Shown here: positions 42,381 through 53,822 of the stretch, piece after piece | Layout of the letters: each line of letters begins with the position of its first letter | Position numbering within the stretch: the stretch's first letter is position 1 | Source: Meconema thalassinum | Taxonomy: Eukaryota; Arthropoda; Insecta; Orthoptera; Tettigoniidae | Reading direction: 5' to 3' | DNA: 64,000 bases | Assembly: GCA_946902985.2 (NCBI GenBank) | Contig: OX336390.1 | Location: 528,506,861-528,570,860, forward strand | Program-made: the position numbers and the translations under genes | Notes under the pieces: model-generated | What the model was told of the DNA's origin: nothing | Database searches by the model: none | Seen by the model: only the letters and a program-made list of their open reading frames with translations

Positions 42381-42589
42381 CTTGCTCTGGTTCCTTGCTA
42401 AACTGCCCCTTTTACCGCAGAAAGGGCCCTTTAGAAATGAATGTAAATAGCACTGCCATCCTGTGACTACACTAAAAGGCAGAAAGAGGCCTTTTCAGCA
42501 TGGAATGGTGTGTTTACCTCTGAAGAACCCCAATCCATGTCTAACTTTCACAAAAAATGTCATAAAGGGCCTTTTAGAAATGACCGATT

Positions 42590-43285
42590 AATTTGTGAAA
42601 ACTACTGCTTTACAGTCAACTTCATACAATAATGTGGAGGCCTTCAGAAACAAACCGGAAAATTAACGCGTCAGCAAATACTGAATTATAGGCTATCTAC
42701 AGTACCAGTTGATGCAAACGATTCCCAACCGAGCGCCAATGGTTCATTGTCCACCAGTGATACTAGACCTACTAGCTACCAAGTACACGGGTTAAATGTC
42801 ACAAGCCCATAAATGAATTAACAACTGTAATGACAAATAGGCCTATTATCAACTGTTGAGTAAGACTACGAATGACACCACAGTCGGGAAGCCGAATCCT
42901 GCATTCCTGCCGCGGCTTCGTCAGGACCCGGAGTAATTTCCAAGTCATAGATAAAGGGAGCAACTCATTTTATGTTTAACGGTACTGTGACGTTAAAGCA
43001 TATCACGAAAGAGCTTGAATCGCAAGGGAAACCATCCCTTCGCGTCCTGAAAAATAAGTGCTTTGCAGATCGATGCTGCTCTTTGGAATAAACGGCGTAG
43101 AAATGCCCAATAATAACAACAGTCACTGCACCAGCTCAAAACAAAATTGTATTTATATTAATATTCGACAACACTTCATCTTAATTTTCTTCTAAATTAA
43201 GCAGAGTTCAATATTTGGTCTTAGAAAAGTCTGCGTGGTTGCCTACATGCAATATATTAGTTTCTCCATCGCCATGCACACCACT
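42590..43285. other. No recognised feature
   Basis: Non-coding sequence. No motif, repeat match or long frame that I can support. Confidence 0.5.
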
Positions 43286-43420
43286 AACGTTAATTATTGT
43301 TGTTTTAAGGGGAGGAACAGCTAGACCATCAGCCCCTGCCACTGTCGTTACTTATTGTTGTTTTAAGGGGCGGAACAGCTATGGTAGGTCATCTGTCCTT
43401 ACCACTGAAGTCCCATTAGA
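43286..43420 (+). repeat. Duplicated ~65-bp SINE-tail motif
   Basis: ttattgttgttttaagggg appears at about 43292 and 43351, each followed by aggaacagct/cggaacagct and a catc..cc stretch. Same family as the tails near 42058 and 55225. Confidence 0.75.
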
Positions 43421-44418
43421 GGAATTGGAAAACAAAGTTGAGTGGTTCAGTGTCCTAGCATAATTGTCAATTTTCTCCTTGTTAATTAAACACTCAGTCC
43501 AGAAAAATACTGGAATGTTACCTTAGTTTCAGCCTTTGTATACATTTCCCAACTCTAGTACCAATAGTAATATAGGTTTTCAATAAATCTCTTAATCATA
43601 AATGATTTGCGCACGAACCCAAGTACCTGCAATTGTTGATCAGATTGAATGAACCAGTTATAATAATTATTATACTGCACCTAAACATACAGAATATACA
43701 AATGTTAGCATTATTTTCTCAATTCAGTATACGAGAAGACGAACAATTTTGCATGCATTGTTTCTATCTACGTTTGACAACAGAATCATCCCACCCTTTT
43801 GCAAGATATTTAGCCAGCAATGATAATTTTTCAGATAGTGCGAAAGTGAATTATTAGGGAACGATGACCTCTCTTCTTCCACTTAAATCAACTATAAAGT
43901 GAATTACTGTATGGACGCTACTTTAAAATGTATTTTACTTACCCGCCTGAACGGCATACAATACGTCTAGTTAGACAATATATTCATTTCAGAAACTATC
44001 ACCTGTAAATATCTAAGCTCGATGTGACGCACCAAACTTGAAACTCTTGAGCTAGCTGACCAAACATACCAGGGCAGCCCAGGCTCTCGTGGCACTTGGC
44101 GAAATAAGTGGAGGGATGAGAAAATTATTTGAAAGATTGGTGCATAAGCAGAATAAGCTAAATATAGAATAATGGAATGCTCTCTCTGTTTTCATGTATA
44201 TTCCGAGAACAATACACAGCGAAGCCCCATCGCCTAAGTTGACCACTTTGAGACAGTTGTTCTTTCCACAAGCGCTTTGTAGAGGAAAATATTGTCCACT
44301 TGACATAATAAGTTTCTCAATCCTTGTAACATTGTTCACAGACAGTTCATTGCATTCACTAAATAAATGCCATTAGCAAATTCAAGTCACATAAAGGCAA
44401 TAATAAATCAATGCCCGA
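43421..44418. other. No recognised feature
   Basis: AT-rich sequence with short frames only. No repeat or motif match noticed. Confidence 0.5.
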
Positions 44419-44545
44419 TCGGGCCAATCCTCCTAGGACGCCGGGCCCTCCTGGTAGGGCCGGGCCCCGGGGCACCAGCCCTGCCTGACCCCCCCCCCCC
44501 TCTCGTCGGGCCTGCACACCCCCACCCCTACGGCGTGCAGTACAG
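44419..44545. other. Isolated very GC-rich patch
   Basis: About 120 bp of mostly G and C, including gccgggccccggggcacc and a C run of 13-14 at 44490-44503, in an otherwise AT-rich region. No coding or repeat assignment. Confidence 0.7.
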
Positions 44546-44659
44546 TGAAGCTGGTTGACTAGATGTCATTCTCACTCTTATTCCACGTCTGGCACCGTCT
44601 TTGTGCGTGCTTGTCGGTATTGTGTCGTGAGCAGTGGCGGCTGGTGATATTGTTGCAAT

Positions 44660-45587
44660 GTTGCACACCTCCCAATAATTTTACACCTAATTCGTGTTTT
44701 TTCTTTAATGTTTCAGTTTTATAGATCTAATACACTCAAAAATGTGTTAAAATCAACGATCTTTTGTTATTATTTATTCTAATGCTTCACACTGTACCTA
44801 TAAATGCTCCCACCTTCAAATCAAACTCCAGGGGGCTAGCTCTCTTGTGGCGACTCCCATGTGGACAGCGCGGCGTAATGTGATTCCAGCATGGACGAGG
44901 CCAAGCTTGTATATAGCACGCCGGCCAGCATGGGTTGTAGGAAGTTGCAGACGAGCTGCCAGCCCCATGGCAATACTCAGTTACAAATGTCCCCGTTAGA
45001 TTGCACTACTCTTTGGATATGACAACACCCTTGATTTCTCTTACCCCGCGAAGGGCAGTTTCTTTCCCACACCACTAGGGAATGCTACATCACCCACAAT
45101 AGTACAAATATCGGAATTTCATACGGAGACATTGCTTGGTTCACACCCAATTATTTTAGATGTTTTCTCATCATAACTTCATTTAATATTTGTGTCGATT
45201 GTTCTGTAAAGCGAGCGTGAGAACGCCACCATTGCTATAAGTAGATAAGTGGCTGAACTATTTTGCGGCGTATTGTTGGTGTTGCTGTAGCGGTTTATGT
45301 TTGCTTTTACCACTCTTGTTCTTTCGTGTTTTGAGTTGCGATTAGTTTTGTATTTACTTGATTGAGTATTTTGGTTTTAGGCAAATACTTAACTGTGCAT
45401 TATTATTATTATAATATTCATTTCACCACATAAGTGGGACAAAACAACATTATCGTCGGCTTGTTTGAAAGACGGTATGACAACTTCTTTTAGGGTGGCA
45501 CATTAAGAAACGAGCGAACAATGGAACAGGTCTCCAAGATGACGGCTTTCGGCGTGGTGATATGTAGACCAGGATGCATTCCCAATA

Positions 45588-45622
<35 letters not shown>

Positions 45623-45960
45623 TGGCTGATTGTGAGTAGGCCTATGTATTCACTACGAAATTTCTATGCTAGGAAAATTCAGTGTTTTGTTAGTGTGTCT
45701 TTGACGCCACTTCCCGATATAGCACCCAGATTTATCATCTGTGCATCTTGGAAGTTAGTATTTTATTTTAACGGAATGTTTAGTTTGAAACATTAATCTT
45801 TCAAGGGCTAACATGTATTTTGGAGTGTGAGTGAAAATTAATAGAGTAAGTAATTTACTAGTTAGACAGTTTTCCCAGCTCCCTGAGAGGATAGACCTAA
45901 CCTTACAGTAAAAACACTCGATAGACCATTACCGGATAAGTATTGTCCAAAATATAAGTC
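44660..45960. other. hAT interior, no clear coding; (att)n microsatellite at 45588-45622
   Basis: Non-coding sequence with a perfect (att)n tract of about 12 units at 45588-45622. Early transposase exons might lie here, but I cannot define any. Confidence 0.6.
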
Positions 45961-46458
45961 GGTTGGTTCCTTAGTTTAGGGTCTGCGACAACGTGGTCAT
46001 GTAGTCCCGTGTACTTTGGGTGTGTTTAGAATCTGTCTGATAACCGGTGTTAATTGTGATGGCTGTATTAGTGTGTGTTATCTGTTTTAATTCAAGTGAG
46101 GACTGTAGACATTAATTTCAAGTAGTTCCTACTTTTGCTAACAAATGCTACCGTCCACGACACCTAGCTTGCAGACTTGGCTACCAGGTGGCATCGCAGT
46201 CAGCACCTGGCGGCGAACGTTGGAACTAATAGAGCGTTATCAATTCTAACCTACAAAGTTTCTCCGCACACAAGTGTAGTTAGTGGAAGGTTCTTTTTCG
46301 TGCCATAAATCTATGCCATGGAACCGCCGATGAGCCGGCTTTACATCACCTCCGAAGGAAGGTATACTGAGGGATTTTAACGCTCGTAGGCCGGGTTTGA
46401 ACCCGCGATCATGGGTATAGAAGCCCAGCATCCTACCAACTACGCCACCGAAGCCGCT
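45961..46458 (-). mobile_element. SINE family S2, full length
   Basis: On the minus strand it begins agcggcttcggtggcgta, has a B box cgggttcaaacccgg and ends gaaccaacc. Target duplication aaaatataagt (45949-45959) and aaaatagaagt (46459-46469), one mismatch. Its 5' end and the flank to about 46498 are copied in inverted orientation at 48985-49052. Confidence 0.9.
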
Positions 46459-46772
46459 AAAATAGAAGTATAAGAGGGTGTTTATAAGAGATATTTATGA
46501 CAATAGTAATTGGTTGTGTGAATGCGAAATTGAAAACGCTTAATTCTGTTTCCCATGTCTGTTGGTAGAGAATCCGCGTGGACCAAAATAGGAGTTACGG
46601 ACATTAACCACTGAAATAAAGAAACATGAATCTTCAGCTGTTTGAGATTGACACTTTTTGGATCTGTTAACGTAGCTGCACAATTTTATTTATTTATGCT
46701 TATGGCATTGTACACAAAAACGATATACTATTTACATATATATACAAAAAAGGGAGCAAACCATTAAAACAA

Positions 46773-47141
46773 TCAACTTAGCCCCACAGATTTCACAGCT
46801 GTATGTCCAGTTCGTCTAGCCACTGTATGGTCTGAGTAGATGTCACCAGAAAGTCGTCCATTGATCCAGAGTACGCCCTCTTCGCACATTCTGCTACAAT
46901 ATGGTGGATGGTTTGATTTACTGCACCTCAGTGACAGCCGGGGGAAGTTCGCATGCCCCACTTATGAAGCAGTGAGCCACATCTCCCATGCTTGGTTCGG
47001 ATTCTGTTGAGGGCAACCCAAGTTCTTCGTGGGAGATCAAAGCCAGCCGGAGGGTGCTTGATGTTAAATAATGGCTGCCACTCCTTCGGAGCTGTGCCGT
47101 TCCAAACAGATTGCCATTCTGCTTATCCATTATAGCTTCTT
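46773..47141 (-). pseudogene. Jockey-like LINE, C-terminal zinc-knuckle end
   Basis: The last part of the LINE whose RT is at 49044-50099. On the minus strand it reads PAGFDLPRRTWVALNRIRTK, GSLLHKWGMRTSPGCH, then after an in-frame stop GAVNQTIHHIVAEC and WLDELDIQL with its stop near 46798. This is the Cys/His end typical of Jockey-group ORF2 proteins. It is separated from the RT by the RTE-like LINE. No RNase H domain is seen. Confidence 0.85.
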
Positions 47142-47524
47142 CTTCTTCTTCTTTAAATGCCGTCTCCGCGTCGAAGATTGGCGGTCATCATTGCAACCCC
47201 TTGCCTCGAGGTTGCCGTTCGAAACAGAGATGCTGAGTCAAGTTCAAACCATTCCCGCAAATTCTAGAGCCAGGAGATCCTCCTCCTCCCTGGTCTGCGC
47301 CGTCCTTGAATCTTGCCTTCCATGATTAGCTGCTGGAGTCGGTACTGCTCGAGTATAAGCTGCGTGAACCTGACAGGAATGTGCATCGCGGACTATTAGT
47401 AGTGGTGTTGACAAGTAATGAGGTTTCTCGGTCCGTGCATAGTACAGAACCAAATACATTGGTCGGTGACTCACTCAGTCATTCCTAACACCACAGTTGT
47501 TTGAGCAACGGCCGAATGTTAGCA

Positions 47525-48765
47525 CTATTGGAATAGAAAGGAATACCATATATCACGGTGGGCTGTTGGCAGATCCTTCTCTTCACCCCCGACCCTTCTC
47601 TGCTCTTTCTCCTCACCACGCAAGTTCATAGAGCTTGGACTCGAGCAGTACTTGTTATTTCGAATCACGTGGCCAAAATATTGTAGCCTCTGCCGCTTGA
47701 TGTTGTAGAGCACCTCCATCTCCTTGCCCATCCGATCCAGCACCTCGGTGTTTCTCACCCTGTCGGTCCACGATATACGAAGCATGCGACGATACAGCCA
47801 CATTTCAAATGCTTCCAACTTCTTCTCCAAGGTTTTAGTTAACGTCCACCCCTCGTGTCCATACATTAGTATGGGAATTATGTAACACTTGAGGGCAAGT
47901 AGTCTCGTTCTCAGACTAAGATCTCGGTGACACAGCATTTTCTTCATTTTGATAAAGACACCCCTGGCTTGCTCAATGCGAGCTTTGATTTCATGGCTGC
48001 AGTCCCATTTGTCATTCAGGTAGCATCCTAGATATTTATAGAATGAACTCGTTCGATGGCTTTATCAGTAACTGATAATGTGGTATCAATTACTTCTTTA
48101 CCGACAGTAGTGGCTACGCTGGCTAAAAGCGCAGCATTAGGCTATGGGGCCAAGCTCTCTGCTGACTCGGTAGACGCGTGGGTTCGAGCCCCACCGTCGG
48201 CCGTCCTTGAAATGGTTTTCCGTGGTTTCCCCATTGTCAACACCAGGCAAATGCTGGGACGGTACCTACTGACAGGCCACGGCCGCTTCCTCCCACATCC
48301 TTGCCCAATTCCATTCATCTTCATCAATTCCATCTCTCATCCCGACGCGCAGGTCGCCCACGGGTGTCACCTAGAAAGACCTGCACTCGGCCTCTCAGGA
48401 GGCCACACGAAAAAAAAAATACTTCTTTGCTGACAACCATGAATTTTGTTTTGCGAATGTTCATCCTTAAGCCATAGTAATTGCTAACTGCGTTCACGCG
48501 ATTCAACAATGCTTGGAGATCTTCAGTGCTTCCGGTGATCAGGACTGTGTCATCTGCATATCGGAAATTATTGATGACTGTGCCGTTGATGACAATGCCT
48601 TGATGAAACCCATCCAAGGCTTCCGACATGATTGCCTCCGAATATAAGTTGAAGAGTATTGGAGACAGCACACAGCCTTGTCGAACACCACGTCGAATTT
48701 TTACTTCATCGGACAACTGAACTGGTGGTGATCTCGATTTTAAGCGCCTGAATCCTACAGCTATG
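47525..48765 (-). pseudogene. Reverse transcriptase, RTE-like group
   Basis: The catalytic half of an RT. From 48765 down: IRRGVRQGCVLSPILFNLY, then the active site FRYADDTVLITGS (YADD), the thumb YYGLRMNIRKTKFMVVSKE, and after the SINE LLALKCYIIPILMYGHEGWT, RMLRISWTDRVRN and RQRLQYFGHVIRNNKY. The order matches the C-terminal half of RTE/BovB-like ORF2 proteins. The clade is from motif recall and could be a neighbouring one. The fingers and endonuclease are missing through 5' truncation. Confidence 0.85.
48100..48419 (+). mobile_element. SINE family S1, full length with poly-A
   Basis: Head with tagtggctacgctggcta and B box gggttcgagcccc, core ttttccgtggtttcccc, end cctctcaggaggccacac and an A-rich tail. 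Perfect 9-bp target duplication tacttcttt at 48091-48099 and 48420-48428. It is the youngest layer of a four-level nest (hAT, Jockey-like LINE, RTE-like LINE, SINE). Confidence 0.95.
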
Positions 48766-48770
48766 TCCTG

Positions 48771-50099
48771 GTGGATTGGCAGGGCTGTGTTTGATGTTAT
48801 TTTTCTGTACTCTCTTACCAGGTTGTTGAGGTGTCTTATATCTGGAGGCTCAATATGACTCAACACAGGTAACCAAAACAGAGGAGTAGATTTAACGGTG
48901 CCGCTGTGATGCGCATGGCTTGGTTCAAGACTACGTCGATCTTCTTAACATAAGGACTGTTTAGCCACACTGAAGAGCAATAAATATCTCTTATAAACAT
49001 CCTCTTATACTTCTATTTTAGCGGCTTCGGTGGCGTAGTTGGTAGCATGCTGTAGAGTACACTAATGCCATTGCTGATGTTCGAAGAGTGGATGCAGAAG
49101 CTCCCCAAGTTGAACCAGCGAGTTTATGGAGGATGTTGTTCCTAGTCTGTAGTTTAGCAGCACTATTGTTCAGGTGTTTCTTGAAAGATAATGTGCGATT
49201 GAGACTAACGCCCAGGTATTTTGGGCGAGGGTTGTAAGGTAGTGATGAACCATCAAGTGAGACCTTTAAAGCAACATTTGCCTGTCGGTTGTTGAGATGG
49301 AAAAATAACTTTCTGTTTTGATGGTATTTGGTCTCAGACACCACTTTCTGAAGTAATCACTCAGGGTAGAGAGATCTGCATTAAGAATTTCCTCAATCTG
49401 TTCTGTAGAGGAATGTTGAGTTACTATCGCCAGGTCATCAGCATAATCAAACTGACGAGAGGTGGTAAGTGGTATGTCCGCGATGTACAAATTGAACAGA
49501 AGAGGAGACAGCATAGAGCCTTGAGGAAGACCATTGTTGAGGACTTTAACTTCACTTCGTTTACCACCCATTACAACCTGTACCATTCTATTTGATAACA
49601 TGTTGTTTAGTAATTGTGCCATTAGCTTGCAGCCTGTCAGTTTAAGGAACTTGTACACAACACCTTCCCTCCAAACCGTGTCGTATGCAGCTGTAAGCTC
49701 TATAAACACTGCACCACTCTTCAATCTTTTTTCGAAGCCTGCTTCAATATGCGTCAGCGCTACCACTTGGTCTTCACAGCCTCGATTTGGTCTGAAACCA
49801 GCCTGCTCAAGAGGAAGAATACCATTTATTTGTGGGCTAATCCTATTATATATGAGCCGTACCAGGAGTTTGTAACAAACACTCATCAAGGCTATTGGTC
49901 TATAGCTCTCTGGGTTATCGGCAGGTTTCCCTGGTTTCAGGATGGCCAGAACCTTTGTCCGTTTGAACTCTGGAGGGAGATTTCCTGTCAGTATGATATA
50001 TGTAAAAAACTGTAAAAGCCATTTTCTTGTGTTCTTACCACAGCGTGTTATAAATTCGGGATGAATACCGTCAAATCCTGGAGCCTTTCCATTCTTCAT
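48771..50099 (-). pseudogene. Jockey-like LINE ORF2, reverse transcriptase
   Basis: From 50099 down: KNGKAPGFDGIHPEF, KVLAILKPGKPADNPESYRP, LPLEQAGFRPNRGCEDQVV, LTAAYDTVWREGV (catalytic Asp), LNNGLPQGSMLSPLLFNLY, DYADDLAIV (catalytic YADD) and, in another frame after 49344, YLGVSLNRTLSFKKHL and LRTSAMALVYST. It continues below 48985 as YCSSVWLNSPYVKKIDVVL and SHIEPPDIRHLNNLVREY, with frameshifts near 49320 and 48870. A 68-bp foreign piece sits at 48985-49052. The protein's C-terminus is at 46773-47141. Confidence 0.88.
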
Positions 50100-50188
50100 C
50101 CCCTTGAGTGCTTCTCAAAGCTCATCATCTGTGAATGTAGTTAAAAACTTTTATGTTTCATGGCCGTGCCTCTTCATATGTGACAACT

Positions 50189-50325
50189 GCTGTTTGAGTG
50201 GTTATAGTGTCGGACTACCAACCCCAAGATTGCAGGTTCACCCCTGGCCATGGTAAGTGATTTTTGAAGGCGACAAAAATCACGATACTCATGTCATACG
50301 TTATTGGCATGTTAAAGAACCCATT
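50189..50325 (+). repeat. tRNA-headed SINE fragment (family S6)
   Basis: Head gctgtttgagtggttatagtg (A-box region) and gcaggttcacccctgg (B box), then the block tggcatgttaaagaaccc also found in S2 bodies (about 32877). No target duplication identified. Confidence 0.6.
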
Positions 50326-50779
50326 TGAATTCAGTAGGCCGTGTTCAATGGCAAAATTAATCTCGGGATTTTCCGCCAACACAAAGTTCCTCCATTCTCT
50401 ACTTGAAAGCGCTGTAGTGTCAAGGAGTTTAGATATCTAACCTCCTTGACTTTCATAGCGTTCAAAGGAACGACGAAATTCGACATGCAAGCTACCCTCT
50501 GGGTGCCAATTAACAAAGCTTGCACCAGGCACCCGAGGCCATACGATATTATTATTATACTGCTGTTTGATTGTCCTTCTGAGATATTTGTCAGGTTTCG
50601 CTTTCGATCTGCTTGCAATTCGGCTAGCTACTTGATGTGGACAATTGGACAGTGCCAATAGAAGGAAAATTGCGGAATATAACGAATAGGTATGTGTTAA
50701 ATATTGTAATAAACTGTATTCGTTTCTGAGGCTCTTTCGAACTGGCCTTGCGTGGTCATGATAAAAGTGTAACATCAAC

Positions 50780-51235
50780 AAATCCAGGTGTTTTCAGAGG
50801 ACTAACTAATTTTAGCGCTGAGTTGGATGCTGTGTTGAAAGGCCAGGACAACTGTTTTTTAAGAAACGTCCAAAACAATTAAAAGTGAACTTGTACAGAT
50901 TATGTTGGAGGTTTGCCAAGAAGAAGTATCAAAGCAAATAAAGGAATCAGAATTTTTAGCCATTATAGCAGATGCAACTAGTGATAATTCAAACATATTT
51001 CAGATGGCTGTTGTGTACCGATACGCAGTAATAGGCAAACCAGTAGAACGGTTTTGGAGTTTCCTTTCTCCCTCAAAACATGATGCACACACATTAGCAG
51101 CGTGTTTACTGGAAGAATTAAAGAAGCAGAAATTGAATGAAACTCCGCAAGAATGAATTGCGCAGACGTATGACAGAGCGCATGTCATGTCTTGTTCCCC
51201 TGGTGGGGTTCAAGCTATAGTACAAAAATCCTATC
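50780..51235 (+). pseudogene. hAT transposase fragment (ZMYM1-like)
   Basis: Frames give NPGVFRGLTNFSAELDAVLK, then from 50902 MLEVCQEEVSKQIKESEFLA, IIADATSDNSNIFQMAVVYR, PVERFWSF, and after a frame break at 51153 AQTYDRAHVMS and GGVQAIVQKSYPYAEYVH. This matches the N-terminal half of the RNase H-like catalytic domain (first catalytic Asp region, ADATSD) of ZMYM1-type hAT proteins. The C-terminal dimerisation region is lost. It lies inside the hAT termini 44632-51632 and is probably that element's own transposase. Confidence 0.82.
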
Positions 51236-51640
51236 CTTACGCAGAATATGTGCACGTCTTTGTTAGTAATAACATTTTTCGTTAACGTACAAACTTTTCG
51301 GTTGCCATATTTATTATCCCGGGGATTAAGAGCCAACCGTAGACAAACTGCTGTGTTTAAAATTCTTCCCATTAACGCAGGCATTTGGCATCGCTTAGTT
51401 ACATACACGTGAGTTTCGATGAATTCCTATAGGAAGAAGCTAAAAAAGTCATTAAAATCTGTTTATTTTGCAAACGTGCAGTTATTTTTGAAAGCCCTCG
51501 TATTTCAGTTTTAATAGAAATGTAGTTTATCTAATGTGAATTCATTTGTTACTTATGTAAACTTCCCATATAAAATTGTGACATCAGACATTTTGGTGCA
51601 ACACCCAGCTTTTATACCACCAGCCGCCACTGGTCGTCAG

Positions 51641-53497
51641 GGAAGTATTATAATCGTAACGTGGTCAGGGTTGTGAAAAGTAAGTTCGCCTTTTACATGT
51701 AGCGAAACGAAGTGTCGGCTTCATCATCAGGTGAACGTGGTTATGTTCACGTTCGTAAGTATGAGACCAGGAGCAATTTCTTCAAGACGATGGGACCATG
51801 TGAGTTGAATTATATGAAATTCTTATAAACATTATCAACACGACAGCAGTTAAGGACAGACAGTTCAAGGACTAGATGCATTTATTACACGCTAAAAGAA
51901 CACTGATAAGCACCAGCCTACACATTATTTAATGCCAAATAGAAGGGACGCCTTAACGACAAAACACATCATTTTTATTCAAAGCTATAATGGGAAAAGA
52001 ACATTGCTTTATGCGCAGTTGAAAGTTCTCATAGTAGTTCATAATAGTTCATTGAACGGTGTTTCTTGTAATACTTCGTGAACGCTCATTGCCAATTCAT
52101 ACTGGACACAGTAAGCATTCTGAACATTCTAGAACATATTGGGACAGCAGTGGCGAGCCCCCTAACATAAAATGGGGTCTTATATTTCTGAAATAAACAT
52201 TCATGTGAGGCAGGAGAGACGGACATTATTGAACATTGATTTCAACACTATGGTACATTAAACACTGAGAAGACATGATGAAGGTACGGAATTTTGACCC
52301 GGGAGGACGTCGCGCCGATGCTCGCAAGTAGATGACAGCCTTCAACACGACACCGGGGGAAATTTCAGGGATCTTTACACTTTATTGAAACATGCAGAAG
52401 ATGACTGAATTATCTGCATAATGAGGACGCCGTAAGGTAAAATGTATCGCCAGCCTACATGAGTTGATTTTTCCCATAACGAGTTGCAGCCCAGGGCACA
52501 TGAGCATATCTATATTTTGCATTTTCCACGGCAAGGCAAGAACATTATCTGATTGCACACACACTGGAGTCTGATGATTTTTGTTAGGATTAATGATAAT
52601 AATAATTGTTTCTTACGATTATTATTATTTTTATTATCTTTTCTTGCATAATTACGATGGTAATTATCGACTTATTAATTTATATCTGCGATCTATTTAT
52701 ACAATTTTTATTTTTGGATTATCCAAGGATTTTAGGATTTTTGTGCTTCGGATGCATTGGTGATTAATATTATATTTGGTCCACGTTTTCTGTGCGATTT
52801 GATATTGAAGTCACAGGATGATTTTGCAAACTGCGTGATGTTTTAGAGAATTCCTAGGCCTTTTGTCAGGACGATCTGTTTGATCGATCATTAGGTTGTT
52901 TCATATGAGGATTTTGGGAGTTTTGCCTTTGTGCCATTTACATTTCGATTGGATTTTCTTTTTATGATGTCTGCATATTTGTTCAGATTTGACTGTTCTA
53001 TTTATGCATTCTGGGTTGCCACATTTTCGAATGTGAAGGTTGCAACACTTTTGAATGTGAAGGTTGCCGCATATTAAATGTGAAATTTGAATAAGTGATG
53101 TAAATTAATGAAGTTACATATGGAAATGCACAGATCTGCTTTCCGATATTAAATGATGGTTTGATGGGCCAAGATCTATTGAGATATGCTGTTCGAATTA
53201 TAAAGAGGTATTTTGCCTTTGTGCAATGATTTATTTGGCAAATGGTATATTTTTAAGAATGCATTATAATCCAATCCTAGTGTTCAAATATTTTTGATCG
53301 AATTCTTTACTCTCATTTTGAGAATCTGATAGCACATTTTGAGTTAAGCTCATTCCTTTTTGTGTGGCTAATTTATTTCTCCGTCCTCGTTGTTTGATTA
53401 ATTTTGGATCGGCACTTTGCAGTGGAATTTGTTAAAATCATCTGGTATGATTGTTGCTGTTGCTTCAATTTTCATTTAATGGGGACTTATACTAAGT
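51641..53497. other. No recognised feature
   Basis: AT-rich sequence with no long frame. I see no retroviral-type motif and no match to other repeats in the window. Confidence 0.5.
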
Positions 53498-53809
53498 GAA
53501 AAATCCACAGCCTGCTTCCAGTCGACCGACCGGGTCAGGGAATGGAATGAATGAAGTCCCCATCTAGCGGCGAGGATATGAACTATGCCGGCTGCCGAAG
53601 CCTGCCTCACTCCCTTGGGGCAATGATTAAATGAATGACAAATGAAATGATAGTGGAGAGTGTTTCTGGAATGAAATTGTGATAGGGAAACCGGAGAACC
53701 CGGAGAAAAACTGCCTGCCTCCGCTTTGTCCAGCACAAATCTCACATGGAGTGACCGGGATTTGAACCACGGACCCAGCGGTGATGCCGCCTAAGCCACG
53801 GAGGCTTAC
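53498..53809 (-). mobile_element. SINE family S3, full length
   Basis: On the minus strand the tRNA-like head reads agcctccgtggcttaggcgg (A box) and gtggttcaaatcccgg (B box), then a body ending in ggaagcaggctgtggatttt. Target duplication acttatactaagt (53485-53497) and acttatactgagt (53810-53822), one mismatch. It is the full version of the truncated copy at 425-686. Confidence 0.93.
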
Positions 53810-53822
53810 ACTTATACTGAGT

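Larger units (their letters stand above)
41459..42589. mobile_element. Possible DNA element with 23-bp terminal inverted repeats
   Basis: aatcggtcatttctaaaagg at 41459 is mirrored by cttttagaaatgaccgatt ending at 42589; the full 23-bp arm (41459-41481) is perfect. Internal related motifs (gggccttttaaaaatgact at 41666) occur. No transposase, and the target duplication is unclear. It contains the SINE tail at 42058-42118 and the reversed copy of the composite repeat at 42130-42380. Confidence 0.6.
47142..48770 (-). mobile_element. RTE-like LINE, 5'-truncated, inserted in the Jockey-like LINE
   Basis: Minus-strand LINE whose 3' end is a (gaa)n tail at about 47140-47155. Its 5' end lies within RT near 48765, where the sequence switches from the Jockey frame (TALPIHQDIA) to the RTE-like frame (SRSPPVQLSDEVKIRRGVRQ). 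It is itself interrupted by an S1 SINE at 48100-48419. Confidence 0.82.
44632..51632 (+). mobile_element. hAT element (7.0 kb), heavily nested
   Basis: Termini: CAGTGGCGGCTGGTGATA at 44632, and on the minus strand CAGTGGCGGCTGGTGGTA from 51632. The 8-bp target duplication has one mismatch, gtcgtgag at 44624-44631 and gtcgtcag at 51633-51640. A plus-strand hAT transposase remnant (50780-51235) lies near the right end. Two LINEs, two or more SINEs and a microsatellite inserted later account for most of the length. Confidence 0.88.

Noticed and set aside
43215..43463. 82-codon frame as a gene
   Set aside because: It spans a duplicated SINE-tail motif and has no recognisable protein features.
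53750..53809. tRNA gene on the minus strand
   Set aside because: A and B boxes are present but the sequence continues into a SINE body shared with 425-686 and has flanking duplications.
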